Positions 27,644 through 35,319 of a stretch of DNA of 64,000 nt are shown one piece after another. Source of the DNA: Polycladidibacter hongkongensis (GTDB lineage: Bacteria; Pseudomonadota; Alphaproteobacteria; Rhizobiales; Stappiaceae). The notes beneath the pieces were generated by a model. That model searched no databases. It saw only the letters and a list, made by a program, of their open reading frames with translations, and was not told the DNA's origin. Location of the stretch: NCBI RefSeq assembly GCF_001561995.1, contig NZ_LLWC01000003.1, positions 1-64,000 on the forward strand. Reading direction: 5' to 3'. Each line of letters starts with the position of its first letter. Within the stretch, counting starts at the first letter, position 1. Both the position numbers and the translations under genes were made by a program.

Positions 27644-27907
27644 AGTCTATTGGTGCAAGTCGCTACTCTGTATCATTGGGGTGTCGTGCCTTAAAAGGCG
27701 CTGCTGCAAAAAGCGGTAGTGGCTGCGATTGAGACATCATCCAAAAATGGGGGGAATACCCTTCTATCTCTTGCCCTTCTAGCAATATCATGGAAGGGTA
27801 CAATTGCGAGGAAAGAGGTACCCAGCCAGAGGTGGCTGGCTGTTGATCTGCGCTTTTCTCGCGAAAGCTATGGCCGCTACGGCTTGAAATAAAGCACGTT
27901 CAAAGTG

Positions 27908-28699
27908 TTATGTGGGGTGAGTTTGTGGCAAGGCGGCAATGATTGGCTGCCCATCCAAAGACAGTATTTTGCAGGTAATATTAAAGACCTGAGAAATTGT
28001 GGTCTCGTTCAAGACTTCGGTAACGCTGCCTTGCTTTGCGATTTGGCCTTTTTCAAAGAGGACAACATGATCGGCGTAGCGCGCAGCAAGATTAAGATCG
28101 TGTAGGACTACGATTATATTGCGACCTTGCTGTCTATTCATGCGATGTACTAACTCTAAAACGTCAAGAGCATGGGCGATGTCCAGATGATTAGTTGGTT
28201 CATCAAACAGAATTGTGTGGGATTGCTGCGAAAGCACCATGGCGATCCAGGCCCGCTGTGCCTGCCCCCCAGAAAGAGATCCAATTGGTGTTTGTGCAAG
28301 CTTGGTCATTCCAGTTGCCAGCAAAGCTTCTTCACAGGCTGCTTTATCCAAGGCAGAGGGTCCGGTAAAGGGTTTGCGATGTGCAAAACGCCCCATCATT
28401 ACAAGGTCCTTAACCAACGTATCCTCTGGCGCCTCGGGGGTTTGGGTGAGCAAAGCGATGTTCTTTGCAAGCTCTCTGGCGCTCCAGTCTTTAAGATCGC
28501 GTCCTAGCAGTTGAATGTTGCCGCTGGATAGGGGCAGGAGATGCCGCAGTGAACGCAAGGCAGTGGATTTACCACTGCCATTTGGCCCGCAAAACGCAAT
28601 GACTTTTCCTGACGGTAAACTCAGGTCAAGTCCCTCAAAGACAGGGTGCCCATCATAGCCGGCACTGGCGGCTTGCATCTGAAAAAGAGTGTCAGGCAT
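27908..28699 (-). CDS. Ferric siderophore ABC transporter ATPase, FecE/FepC-like
   Basis: Cytoplasmic ATPase of an iron-chelate importer, 263 residues, with Walker A GPNGSGKST, signature LSGGQAQRAW and Walker B TILFDEPTNHLD. The motif set and length are those of FecE, FepC and FhuC. Its start overlaps the end of the upstream permease by 8 bases. It is the last gene of the minus-strand operon. Confidence 0.93.
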   Translation of the reverse strand: MPDTLFQMQAASAGYDGHPVFEGLDLSLPSGKVIAFCGPNGSGKSTALRSLRHLLPLSSGNIQLLGRDLKDWSARELAKNIALLTQTPEAPEDTLVKDLVMMGRFAHRKPFTGPSALDKAACEEALLATGMTKLAQTPIGSLSGGQAQRAWIAMVLSQQSHTILFDEPTNHLDIAHALDVLELVHRMNRQQGRNIIVVLHDLNLAARYADHVVLFEKGQIAKQGSVTEVLNETTISQVFNITCKILSLDGQPIIAALPQTHPT

Positions 28700-29729
28700 T
28701 GATCGCCCTCCGCTTGGTCAGCAGGAAGAGAAACAGCGGTGCGCTGATAAAAGCAGTTAACGCCCCAGCCGGTAGCTCCAGAGGGGGAAGGCTGACACGT
28801 GCGATGATATCAGCGGCTAAAACAAGCGCAGCGCCAGATAAAGCGGTAACCGCAAGATAGCTTGCGACTTTTTCTCCCACAATCAGGCGTGCAATATGGG
28901 GTGAAACCAAGCCGACAAAACCCAGTGCGCCGACAAAGGCGACAGCAATGCTGGTGAGGTACACGCTTAGCAGCAGCAGCACCAATTGTGATCTGCCTAG
29001 GTTTAAGCCGGTAGCGCGTGCAGTAAGCGGATCCAGCCGCAGTTGAAACAGTGATCGTGCCATGCAGCCGAGCAGAGGCAAAGCAACGGCAAGCGCGCCA
29101 AACAGAATGGCCACATCGCTCCAATGAGCCGTGCTTACCGATCCTGTAAGCCATATCTTGGCTTGAGAGGCCCGATGTATCGGACCAAGAATCATCAGCA
29201 GGACCACCAGAGCTTTTGCCAGCGCCGCCATGGCAATGCCGTAAAGAATAAGAGACAGGGGGGAACGCTTGGGATCTGAAAGCGTTAGTGCTCCTGTGAC
29301 GAGGGTGAAGAGCAACGCGCCAACGATGGAGGCTACGGGCATCCAGTGGATCGATAGCTGTAAGGCGCTTGTTTGATCGGAAATCAACCAGAGGAACACC
29401 AGAGTTCCAACTGCCGTGCCGTCGGTAACGCCAAGCACTGAGGGAGCTGCCAAGGGATTTCTGACAGTGCGTTGAAGTATGGCGCCTGCCAGGGCAAGTG
29501 CGCAACCACTTAGCAGTGCAAGCAGAACACGCGGCAGGCGCAGCTTCCACAAGATGATATAGTCGGCGCGCTTGCCCTCACCCAGCAGCGCAGCAATGAC
29601 TCGCTCTGGCGGCATAAAGCTAGCGCCTATGCCAGCGCCCGCAATAATGAGGATTGTCAGCACGACGAGCAGTCCGCAAATCGCTAGTGTTTGCCGGTTT
29701 TTTGCAAAGACTGTGTTTTCACAGAGCAT
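28692..29729 (-). CDS. FecCD-family iron-chelate permease (intact)
   Basis: BtuC/FecCD permease of 345 residues with ten predicted helices, the family motif RLPRVLLALLSGCALALAGAILQ and the conserved end ELPAGALTAFISAPLFLFLL. An AAGG lies before its ATG. It pairs with a second permease upstream that is damaged; FecCD-type importers need two permease copies, either identical or different. Confidence 0.93.
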   Translation of the reverse strand: MLCENTVFAKNRQTLAICGLLVVLTILIIAGAGIGASFMPPERVIAALLGEGKRADYIILWKLRLPRVLLALLSGCALALAGAILQRTVRNPLAAPSVLGVTDGTAVGTLVFLWLISDQTSALQLSIHWMPVASIVGALLFTLVTGALTLSDPKRSPLSLILYGIAMAALAKALVVLLMILGPIHRASQAKIWLTGSVSTAHWSDVAILFGALAVALPLLGCMARSLFQLRLDPLTARATGLNLGRSQLVLLLLSVYLTSIAVAFVGALGFVGLVSPHIARLIVGEKVASYLAVTALSGAALVLAADIIARVSLPPLELPAGALTAFISAPLFLFLLTKRRAINA

Positions 29730-29754
29730 GGCTAGCCTTGCCTCTTGCGTCTTA

Positions 29755-30663
29755 TCAGTGACACCAGCATGGGTGCGCCAAAACGGCGGCTAGCAGGACA
29801 GTTGTTACGGCAAGTGAGGCGTGCCCTGTATTTGGAGTTATGCGCTTGGCAAGATGAGGCGCAACAAGGCCTAGAAAGACAATGGGACCAGCAATTGCAA
29901 CAGCTGCCGCAGCCAAGCTCGCCCCTAACGCGAGGAAGCCGAGGCGTGTAGGCAAAACGGCGACGCCAAGTGCGGCGGCACTTTCGTCATCCATTTTCAT
30001 TGCGTCCAGCGAACCTGCAAAGTAAAGCGTGGCGAGCATGCCAGTTAGCAAAACCGGCAGAGCCAATTGCAGCAGCGCAAGCTCACGGTCTGCAAAGCTG
30101 CCTGCAAGCCAAAAGAGTAAGTCTTCCAAAGCGCTTTCATTGGTAATCAGTACCAGCTGGGTGAGAGAGGAAAGCATCGCAGCGAGCGTCACCCCTGCCA
30201 GCAGCACGGCAACCGGGCTCATCCCCTTATGCAGGCTACCTGATACCGTAAACACCACCAGCATCGTCAGGATTGCACCAAGGAATGCTGCGAGCGCGAT
30301 CTCCCAAAGATTGGTGGTTCCTGTCAGGGTAAGCGCAAGGACTACGGCAAAGGCGGCACCGGTATTGACACCCAAGAGGCCGGGTTCTGCAAGCGGATTG
30401 CGTGTCACGGATTGCAAGTGTAGCCCTGAAAGTCCAAGCAAAGCGCCACATGTGATTGCAATAATGCTGCGGGGTAGACGTAACCGGGTGATTACAAGGT
30501 CTTCTGCTGTTTTCGCATCTTGTAAAGCGCCCCAGACAACCTTTGGGGAATAGAAGTGCAGGCCAATATGCAAACTAGCCAACCAAGCAACGACCAAGCC
30601 AAAGATTAGCAGGATGTTCATTTGCAGTGGCGAGGTTGAGTGCCTGCGAAAACCCATTGACAT
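29755..30663 (-). pseudogene. FecCD-family iron-chelate permease with out-of-frame 3' deletion
   Basis: The first ~290 residues are a normal FecCD permease (RLPRSIIAITCGALLGLSGLHLQ, GLVAPHLAKRI). After ASLAVTTVLLAA the frame ends abruptly with AHPCWCH. In the next frame the sequence reads GAPMLVSLIRRKRQG and a stop placed six bases before the following gene, which is the expected C-terminus. Compared with its neighbour, about 29 residues (helix 9, the short coupling-helix region and the start of helix 10) are missing and the frame is shifted near 29785. It may be non-functional, or a homodimer of the other permease may replace it. Confidence 0.7.
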
Positions 30664-30685
30664 TTGTGTAGTATTCCGATTTTAA

Positions 30686-30704
30686 GTTGAATTGAATAAT
30701 CAAC
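30686..30704. promoter_or_regulatory. Candidate iron-responsive IRO box (RirA-type)
   Basis: GTTGA and TCAAC are separated by nine A/T-rich bases, matching TGA-N9-TCA, the IRO box bound by RirA in alphaproteobacteria. It lies in the divergent promoter region between the permease operon (start 30663) and the binding-protein gene (start 30858), 23 bases from the former, where one site could control both. Confidence 0.5.
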
Positions 30705-30857
30705 TATTCTTAGCCAATCCACAAGTGATCAGCCAGTAGAATTACGCAGCCAAAAAAATGTTGGTCTTTCAATGCTCGCTTATGTGGTGTTGTCACTACC
30801 CCTCGGTTTTTTGGCAATATTGGGCATGGCTGCCCATATGAAATAGGTGGATTAACA

Positions 30858-31763
30858 ATGTTAAAGCAGGCATTTCTTGCGGCAATTACAGTCTTAGCGC
30901 TCTTTGCTGGGCCAGTGCAGGCGCGTGAAATAAAGCATGCGATGGGCACAACGGAAGTGCCGGATGCACCAAAGCGAGTTGTTGTATTGACCAACGAAGG
31001 CACAGAGGCCCTCATTGCCTTGGGTGTTGTTCCTGTTGGCGCTTCCAACAGCTGGAACGGCAATCCGTGGTGGAAGCACATCTCTGATGTCATGGTTGAT
31101 GCTGACCCACTTGGCAAAGAAAACTCTATTAATCTGGAGTTGGTTGCTGCACTTGAGCCAGACTTGATTATCAGCAATAAGCTGCGTCATGAAGCGATCT
31201 ATCCGCAGCTGTCCGCTATTGCTCCCACTGTCGCCTCTGAGCGTCTAAAAGGCGACTGGAAGGTTAATTTCAGGCTTTATGCACAAACTCTTGGTCTTAG
31301 CGAAAAAGGTGATGCGTTGATCAAGGACTACGAGGCGCGTGTTGCAGCGCTGAGCGGCGCGCTGGCTTATAAGCTGCAGGAAAAAGTGTCAGTTGTCCGC
31401 TTTGTACCTGGTCAGATTCGGATCTATCAGCTGGATAGCTTTTCAGGTGTTGTGCTGAAGGATATTGGCTTTAAGCGACCAGAAAACCAGAATGTAGAGA
31501 AGTTTGCGATCCGTACCGGTAAAGAGAGCATTCCAGACATGGATGGCGACCGGATTTTTTACTTCACCTATGACAATGGCAATGGTGATGGCAATGCGCT
31601 GCGAGAAGACGTGCTGGCTGATCCGTTGTGGCAATCGCTATCTGCTGTCAAGGCAGGCCGCGTACATGCTGTGAGCGACGCTATCTGGAATACCGCCGGT
31701 GGTGTATTGGCGGCGCGTAAGATGCTGGATAACGTAGCAAAGATCTATTCTGTCGAGCCGTAA
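30858..31763 (+). CDS. Periplasmic iron-siderophore binding protein, FecB/FhuD-like
   Basis: Family 8 solute-binding protein of 301 residues that delivers a ferric chelate to the FecCD/FecE importer encoded divergently. It has a Sec signal peptide (to about residue 22, PVQA-RE), the class motif PDAPKRVVVLTNEGTEALIALG, two lobes and a single long connecting helix. The ligand cannot be read; the family contains ferric citrate, hydroxamate and catecholate binders. A terminator follows at once. No TonB-dependent receptor is present in the window. Confidence 0.9.
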   Translation: MLKQAFLAAITVLALFAGPVQAREIKHAMGTTEVPDAPKRVVVLTNEGTEALIALGVVPVGASNSWNGNPWWKHISDVMVDADPLGKENSINLELVAALEPDLIISNKLRHEAIYPQLSAIAPTVASERLKGDWKVNFRLYAQTLGLSEKGDALIKDYEARVAALSGALAYKLQEKVSVVRFVPGQIRIYQLDSFSGVVLKDIGFKRPENQNVEKFAIRTGKESIPDMDGDRIFYFTYDNGNGDGNALREDVLADPLWQSLSAVKAGRVHAVSDAIWNTAGGVLAARKMLDNVAKIYSVEP

Positions 31764-31774
31764 CTTAAACCAAT

Positions 31775-31813
31775 AAAAAAGGCGGTCGGTATGGAGAGCC
31801 GACCGCCTTTTTT
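31775..31813. terminator. Bidirectional terminator between fecB-like gene and torA
   Basis: A 9-bp GC stem (GGCGGTCGG with CCGACCGCC) flanked by six A on the left and six T on the right, giving a U tract on both strands. It ends both the convergent binding-protein gene and torA. Confidence 0.92.
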
Positions 31814-31829
31814 GCCAAGCGATAAACTG

Positions 31830-34499
31830 TTAGTTCGCGTCGGCTGCATTTTTCATTAGGTAATCCATCACCAGTGCCGCTTCGTCTTCATCCAGACCAG
31901 CACGGGGGAACATGGACGGGGTGATGCCCTTCCATTGCTGTCGGGTGAAGTGGGAGACTTCGCGCGGACCATGACAGACGGTGCAGCGTTCGTAGAACAG
32001 CTTTTCGCCCGGGCTCATATCTGCATAGAGCTTTTCGGTCAATTCATAGAGACGATCCAGACCCAACTTGTCCTCGTCAATCTCGGTTAGGGCGTAATCA
32101 TCGATGATCGCCGGCTTGTCATAGGCAGTATTCGGCCCTTCCGGATCAGTACACTTGCGCATTTCAACAAGAGTGGTGTTGGCGGTTGTCGCTTCACTAA
32201 GACCAGAAGAGCGCTGTGTTGAGGTTAGGAAATTCACAAGACCTGAGTTACAGCGGCCTTTGCTATCCAGTTGTGGCCAGCAGCCTTCATAGATAGAGAC
32301 CACACCCGGCATGATTTCGTCGGAAACGACCGCACCTGCGATGACTGTTCCGCGCTCATTGTACAGCTCTACCAGATCGCCATCCGCAATTCCGCGCTCG
32401 GCTGCATCTTGTTCGTTGATGCGTACCGGTTCGCGGCCCTGTACCTTGTAAAGACCCCGCAAGGTTTCTGATTGGTCCATCTGGCTATGCAGGCGGAACC
32501 AAGGGTGAGGGGAGACGACGTGCAGCTGACCCTTCTTGGCAACACCAAGATACTCGTGCTTTTCCATCCACATAGGCATGCCCGGGCAATCGTCAATGTC
32601 CATGTTGGCGATGTTTTCACAGAACATTTCAATTTTACCGGAAGCGGTATGCAGCGGATTGGCCTGTGGATCCTCGTAGAAAGCGCCATGGCGGGTCCAC
32701 TGACGGGCTTCTTCCGGCACTTCCATAAGTGCGTAACCTTTCTTCCAGAACTCTTCGAAAGGCGTGTCCTTGGCGGCAGAAGAGCGCTCATAGGCGTTCT
32801 GCACATGGGTCATGTAGTCGTCACTGTTGGTGAACTGTGCCCACAGGCCGAGCTTGTCGGCTAGACCCTCAAAGATTTCATAGTCAGACAAGCTCTCGCC
32901 AATCGGTTCGATGACCTTTTTCATGGCGTAGACACGATCATTGGAATAGGTGCCGCCAGATGTAATGTCATCGCGCTCCAAGGTGGAGGAGGCAGGCAGC
33001 ACGATATCGGCCCAACGGGTCGCTGCTGTCCACCAAATATCGACACTAACGATTGTCTCGACTTTTTCCAGTGCGCGGATAAGGCGGTTTGTGTCCTGCT
33101 GGTGCGACATGAAGTTGTTGCCTGCATTGAAAATCATCTTCACATCTGGATAGGTGTAGGTGTTGCCGTTGTAGAACACCTCTTTACCCGGGTTTTCTAG
33201 CATCTCGGTGATGCGGGACGCCGGGCAAACACCTTTTACCCAGTTCCGCCCCTGGCTGAGGCCGGATGGCGTGGATTTGCCAGATTGCGGCATGCCGCCA
33301 TTGCCGTAGTGCCAAGAGAAGCCGACGCCTTGACCTTTCTTGCCGATTTTACCAGTCAGCGCCGCGAAGTTAATAATCGCCCAGTGGGTCATCTCGCCAT
33401 GTTGTGCCCTTTGCAAGGACCATGCGCCAGCAATCTCAGTGCGAGATTTGGCCAAGAGTTCGGCTAGCTCGCGGATTTTGTCGGCTTCGATACCGGTAAT
33501 TTTTGCAGCCCACTCAGGTGTTTTGGGCTCTTTGTCTGTTTCGCCCTTAACGTAGGCAATCCACTTGTCCGCACCGACGGTGTATTTTTCGATGTAGGCT
33601 CTATCTTCCAGCCCTTGTTCCAGCACGTGGTAAGCCATGGCAAGGAACAGGGCCACATCTGTGTTTGGTACAATGCGAACCCAGTCCGCATCCATGTATT
33701 GATCTGTTGCGGTGCGTTGCGGGTTGATGGAGATAAACTTGACGCCTGCGTCACGGATTTCTTCCCAGTGCGCATACATGCCATGATCTGCCACGCGGTA
33801 TTCAACGCGGTTGTTTTTGATCGGGTCACAGCCAACCAGAACAAATACCTCGGTGTGATCGCGGATTGTTTCCCAAGCAGATTGTGCGGAGTAAACCTCC
33901 ATATCGCCAATGATATGGGGCAGGGACACTTGGCTTGCACCAGCAGACCAGTCACCTTGCGTATTGGTGCATCCGCCCATGAGGTTCAAAAGACGGCCTT
34001 GCAACACATTCGGGCGGAAGACACCAGCATTTGACCAGCCGCCATAGGATGAGGAGAAGATCGCTTCGTTGCCGTGGTTGGTGGCCGTATCCAGCAGGGC
34101 TTTGGCCGCTAGGCTGTAGGCAGTATCCCAGTCCACCTGCACATAGGGTTCCTTGCCGCGCAACTCTGGCTTTACATCGCCGTTTTCCCAGCCCTCTAGG
34201 TAGGATTTGCGTACCATCGGGTAGTTGATGCGTGACTTGTCATAGGTGCGGTCTTTTACACCGTAGGCCATCATCTCGGTCGGGCGTGCGTCCAGCTCCA
34301 TCATGTTGCTAATGCCGACCAATTTGCCATCACGTACAACGGCTTCGAATGGGCCGAAATGCGATGCGTGGAAAACGCGGTCAGGGAAAGAGTTCGGGTC
34401 GATGGAGGCGAAACTGGTTGAGCCAAGCAAGCTGGTTGAGCCGACAAAGGCGGCGCTACCTTGCAAAAATCTACGGCGGGTAGGGCTGGCGAAAGACAT
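31830..34499 (-). CDS. torA: TMAO reductase TorA with C-terminal cytochrome c domain
   Basis: Periplasmic molybdoenzyme of the DMSO/TMAO reductase family, 889 residues from ATG 34499 (GGAG six bases upstream; the longer frame to 34661 is not used). It has a twin-arginine signal (SPTRRRFLQGS), the Mo-serine region YGGWSNAGVFRPN, and a complete C-terminal dinucleotide-binding domain. Unlike E. coli TorA, about 65 further residues carry a heme c motif CTVCH at 839-843 followed by HFTRQQWKG, which resembles the C-terminal heme domain of the cytochromes TorC and TorY. No separate torC or torD is in the window. TorR and TorS homologues are divergent. Confidence 0.9.
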   Translation of the reverse strand: MSFASPTRRRFLQGSAAFVGSTSLLGSTSFASIDPNSFPDRVFHASHFGPFEAVVRDGKLVGISNMMELDARPTEMMAYGVKDRTYDKSRINYPMVRKSYLEGWENGDVKPELRGKEPYVQVDWDTAYSLAAKALLDTATNHGNEAIFSSSYGGWSNAGVFRPNVLQGRLLNLMGGCTNTQGDWSAGASQVSLPHIIGDMEVYSAQSAWETIRDHTEVFVLVGCDPIKNNRVEYRVADHGMYAHWEEIRDAGVKFISINPQRTATDQYMDADWVRIVPNTDVALFLAMAYHVLEQGLEDRAYIEKYTVGADKWIAYVKGETDKEPKTPEWAAKITGIEADKIRELAELLAKSRTEIAGAWSLQRAQHGEMTHWAIINFAALTGKIGKKGQGVGFSWHYGNGGMPQSGKSTPSGLSQGRNWVKGVCPASRITEMLENPGKEVFYNGNTYTYPDVKMIFNAGNNFMSHQQDTNRLIRALEKVETIVSVDIWWTAATRWADIVLPASSTLERDDITSGGTYSNDRVYAMKKVIEPIGESLSDYEIFEGLADKLGLWAQFTNSDDYMTHVQNAYERSSAAKDTPFEEFWKKGYALMEVPEEARQWTRHGAFYEDPQANPLHTASGKIEMFCENIANMDIDDCPGMPMWMEKHEYLGVAKKGQLHVVSPHPWFRLHSQMDQSETLRGLYKVQGREPVRINEQDAAERGIADGDLVELYNERGTVIAGAVVSDEIMPGVVSIYEGCWPQLDSKGRCNSGLVNFLTSTQRSSGLSEATTANTTLVEMRKCTDPEGPNTAYDKPAIIDDYALTEIDEDKLGLDRLYELTEKLYADMSPGEKLFYERCTVCHGPREVSHFTRQQWKGITPSMFPRAGLDEDEAALVMDYLMKNAADAN

Positions 34500-34576
34500 T
34501 GTGATCTCCATATATTTTTCTTGCCCTAAAGGTATCCCCGGCATGCAACCAGCAGCCTTGACGCGGCGCAAAGGCA

Positions 34577-34606
34577 TTTGTAGGAAGATGTAAAGAGATG
34601 TAACAG
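34577..34606 (+). promoter_or_regulatory. Three 10-bp-spaced repeats upstream of torR
   Basis: TTTGTAGGAA, GATGTAAAGA and GATGTAACAG stand in tandem, with GTA at 34580, 34590 and 34600, exactly one helical turn apart. This is the pattern expected for repeated binding of an OmpR-type regulator, and it lies in the 115-base region between torA and torR. The sequence is unlike the CTGTTCATAT box known for E. coli TorR. Confidence 0.45.
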
Positions 34607-34614
34607 GTTGGCAC

Positions 34615-35319
34615 ATGTCCCAACATATTCTGATTGTTGAAGATGATCGTACGACACGCATGCGCCTTTCCGCGTACTTGCGCGGCCTTGGCTACCGTAT
34701 CAGTGAGGCGGGAAATGCCGAGGAGATGGAGAGCGTTCTTTCGCTGGACCCGCCAGATTTGCTGCTTGTAGATATTAATCTAGATGGAAAAGATGGCCTA
34801 ACAATTACCCGAGAGCAAAGAGCCCATTCGCGTGTCGGAATCATTTTACTCACCTCCCGTGATGATCAGGTTGATAAGATAATCGGTTTGGAGATGGGTG
34901 CAGATGACTACGTTACCAAGCCGTTCGATAAACGTGAACTGGCCGCGCGAATCAAGAACCTTCTTAGCCGCATTGCAGATATTGGTCGGGTGCAATCCAG
35001 AGCGGTGCCGCTGGAGTATTTCGGGCCGTGGTGTTTTGATCGGATACGCCGGCGCTTGGTTTCAACAGCACGTACGGAGCAACTTACCCCTCAAGAATAT
35101 GCAGTCATGACATTGCTTGCTGATCATCCGGGGCAGACTCTCAGCAGAGAGTGGTTACAGGAGAAAATCGGGCGCAGCCCCGCGCGGACAAATGATCGTA
35201 TGATCGACGTAGTGGTGGGGCGTTTGCGTAAAAAAATCGAGAAAGATCCGTCAAATCCAGAGTGGATCTTGACCGAGCATGGTCAAGGCTATCATTTTGT
35301 CGATCCTTCGACCAACTGA
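34615..35319 (+). CDS. torR: Response regulator TorR
   Basis: OmpR/PhoB-type two-component regulator of 234 residues. The receiver domain (1-118) has the acidic pair in VEDD, the phospho-acceptor Asp in LLVDINLDGKDG and the Lys in DDYVTKPFD. The DNA-binding winged helix is at about 135-230. It is divergent from torA and convergent with the hybrid kinase gene, with which its 3' end overlaps by 28 bases. The context makes it the activator of torA. Confidence 0.9.
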   Translation: MSQHILIVEDDRTTRMRLSAYLRGLGYRISEAGNAEEMESVLSLDPPDLLLVDINLDGKDGLTITREQRAHSRVGIILLTSRDDQVDKIIGLEMGADDYVTKPFDKRELAARIKNLLSRIADIGRVQSRAVPLEYFGPWCFDRIRRRLVSTARTEQLTPQEYAVMTLLADHPGQTLSREWLQEKIGRSPARTNDRMIDVVVGRLRKKIEKDPSNPEWILTEHGQGYHFVDPSTN

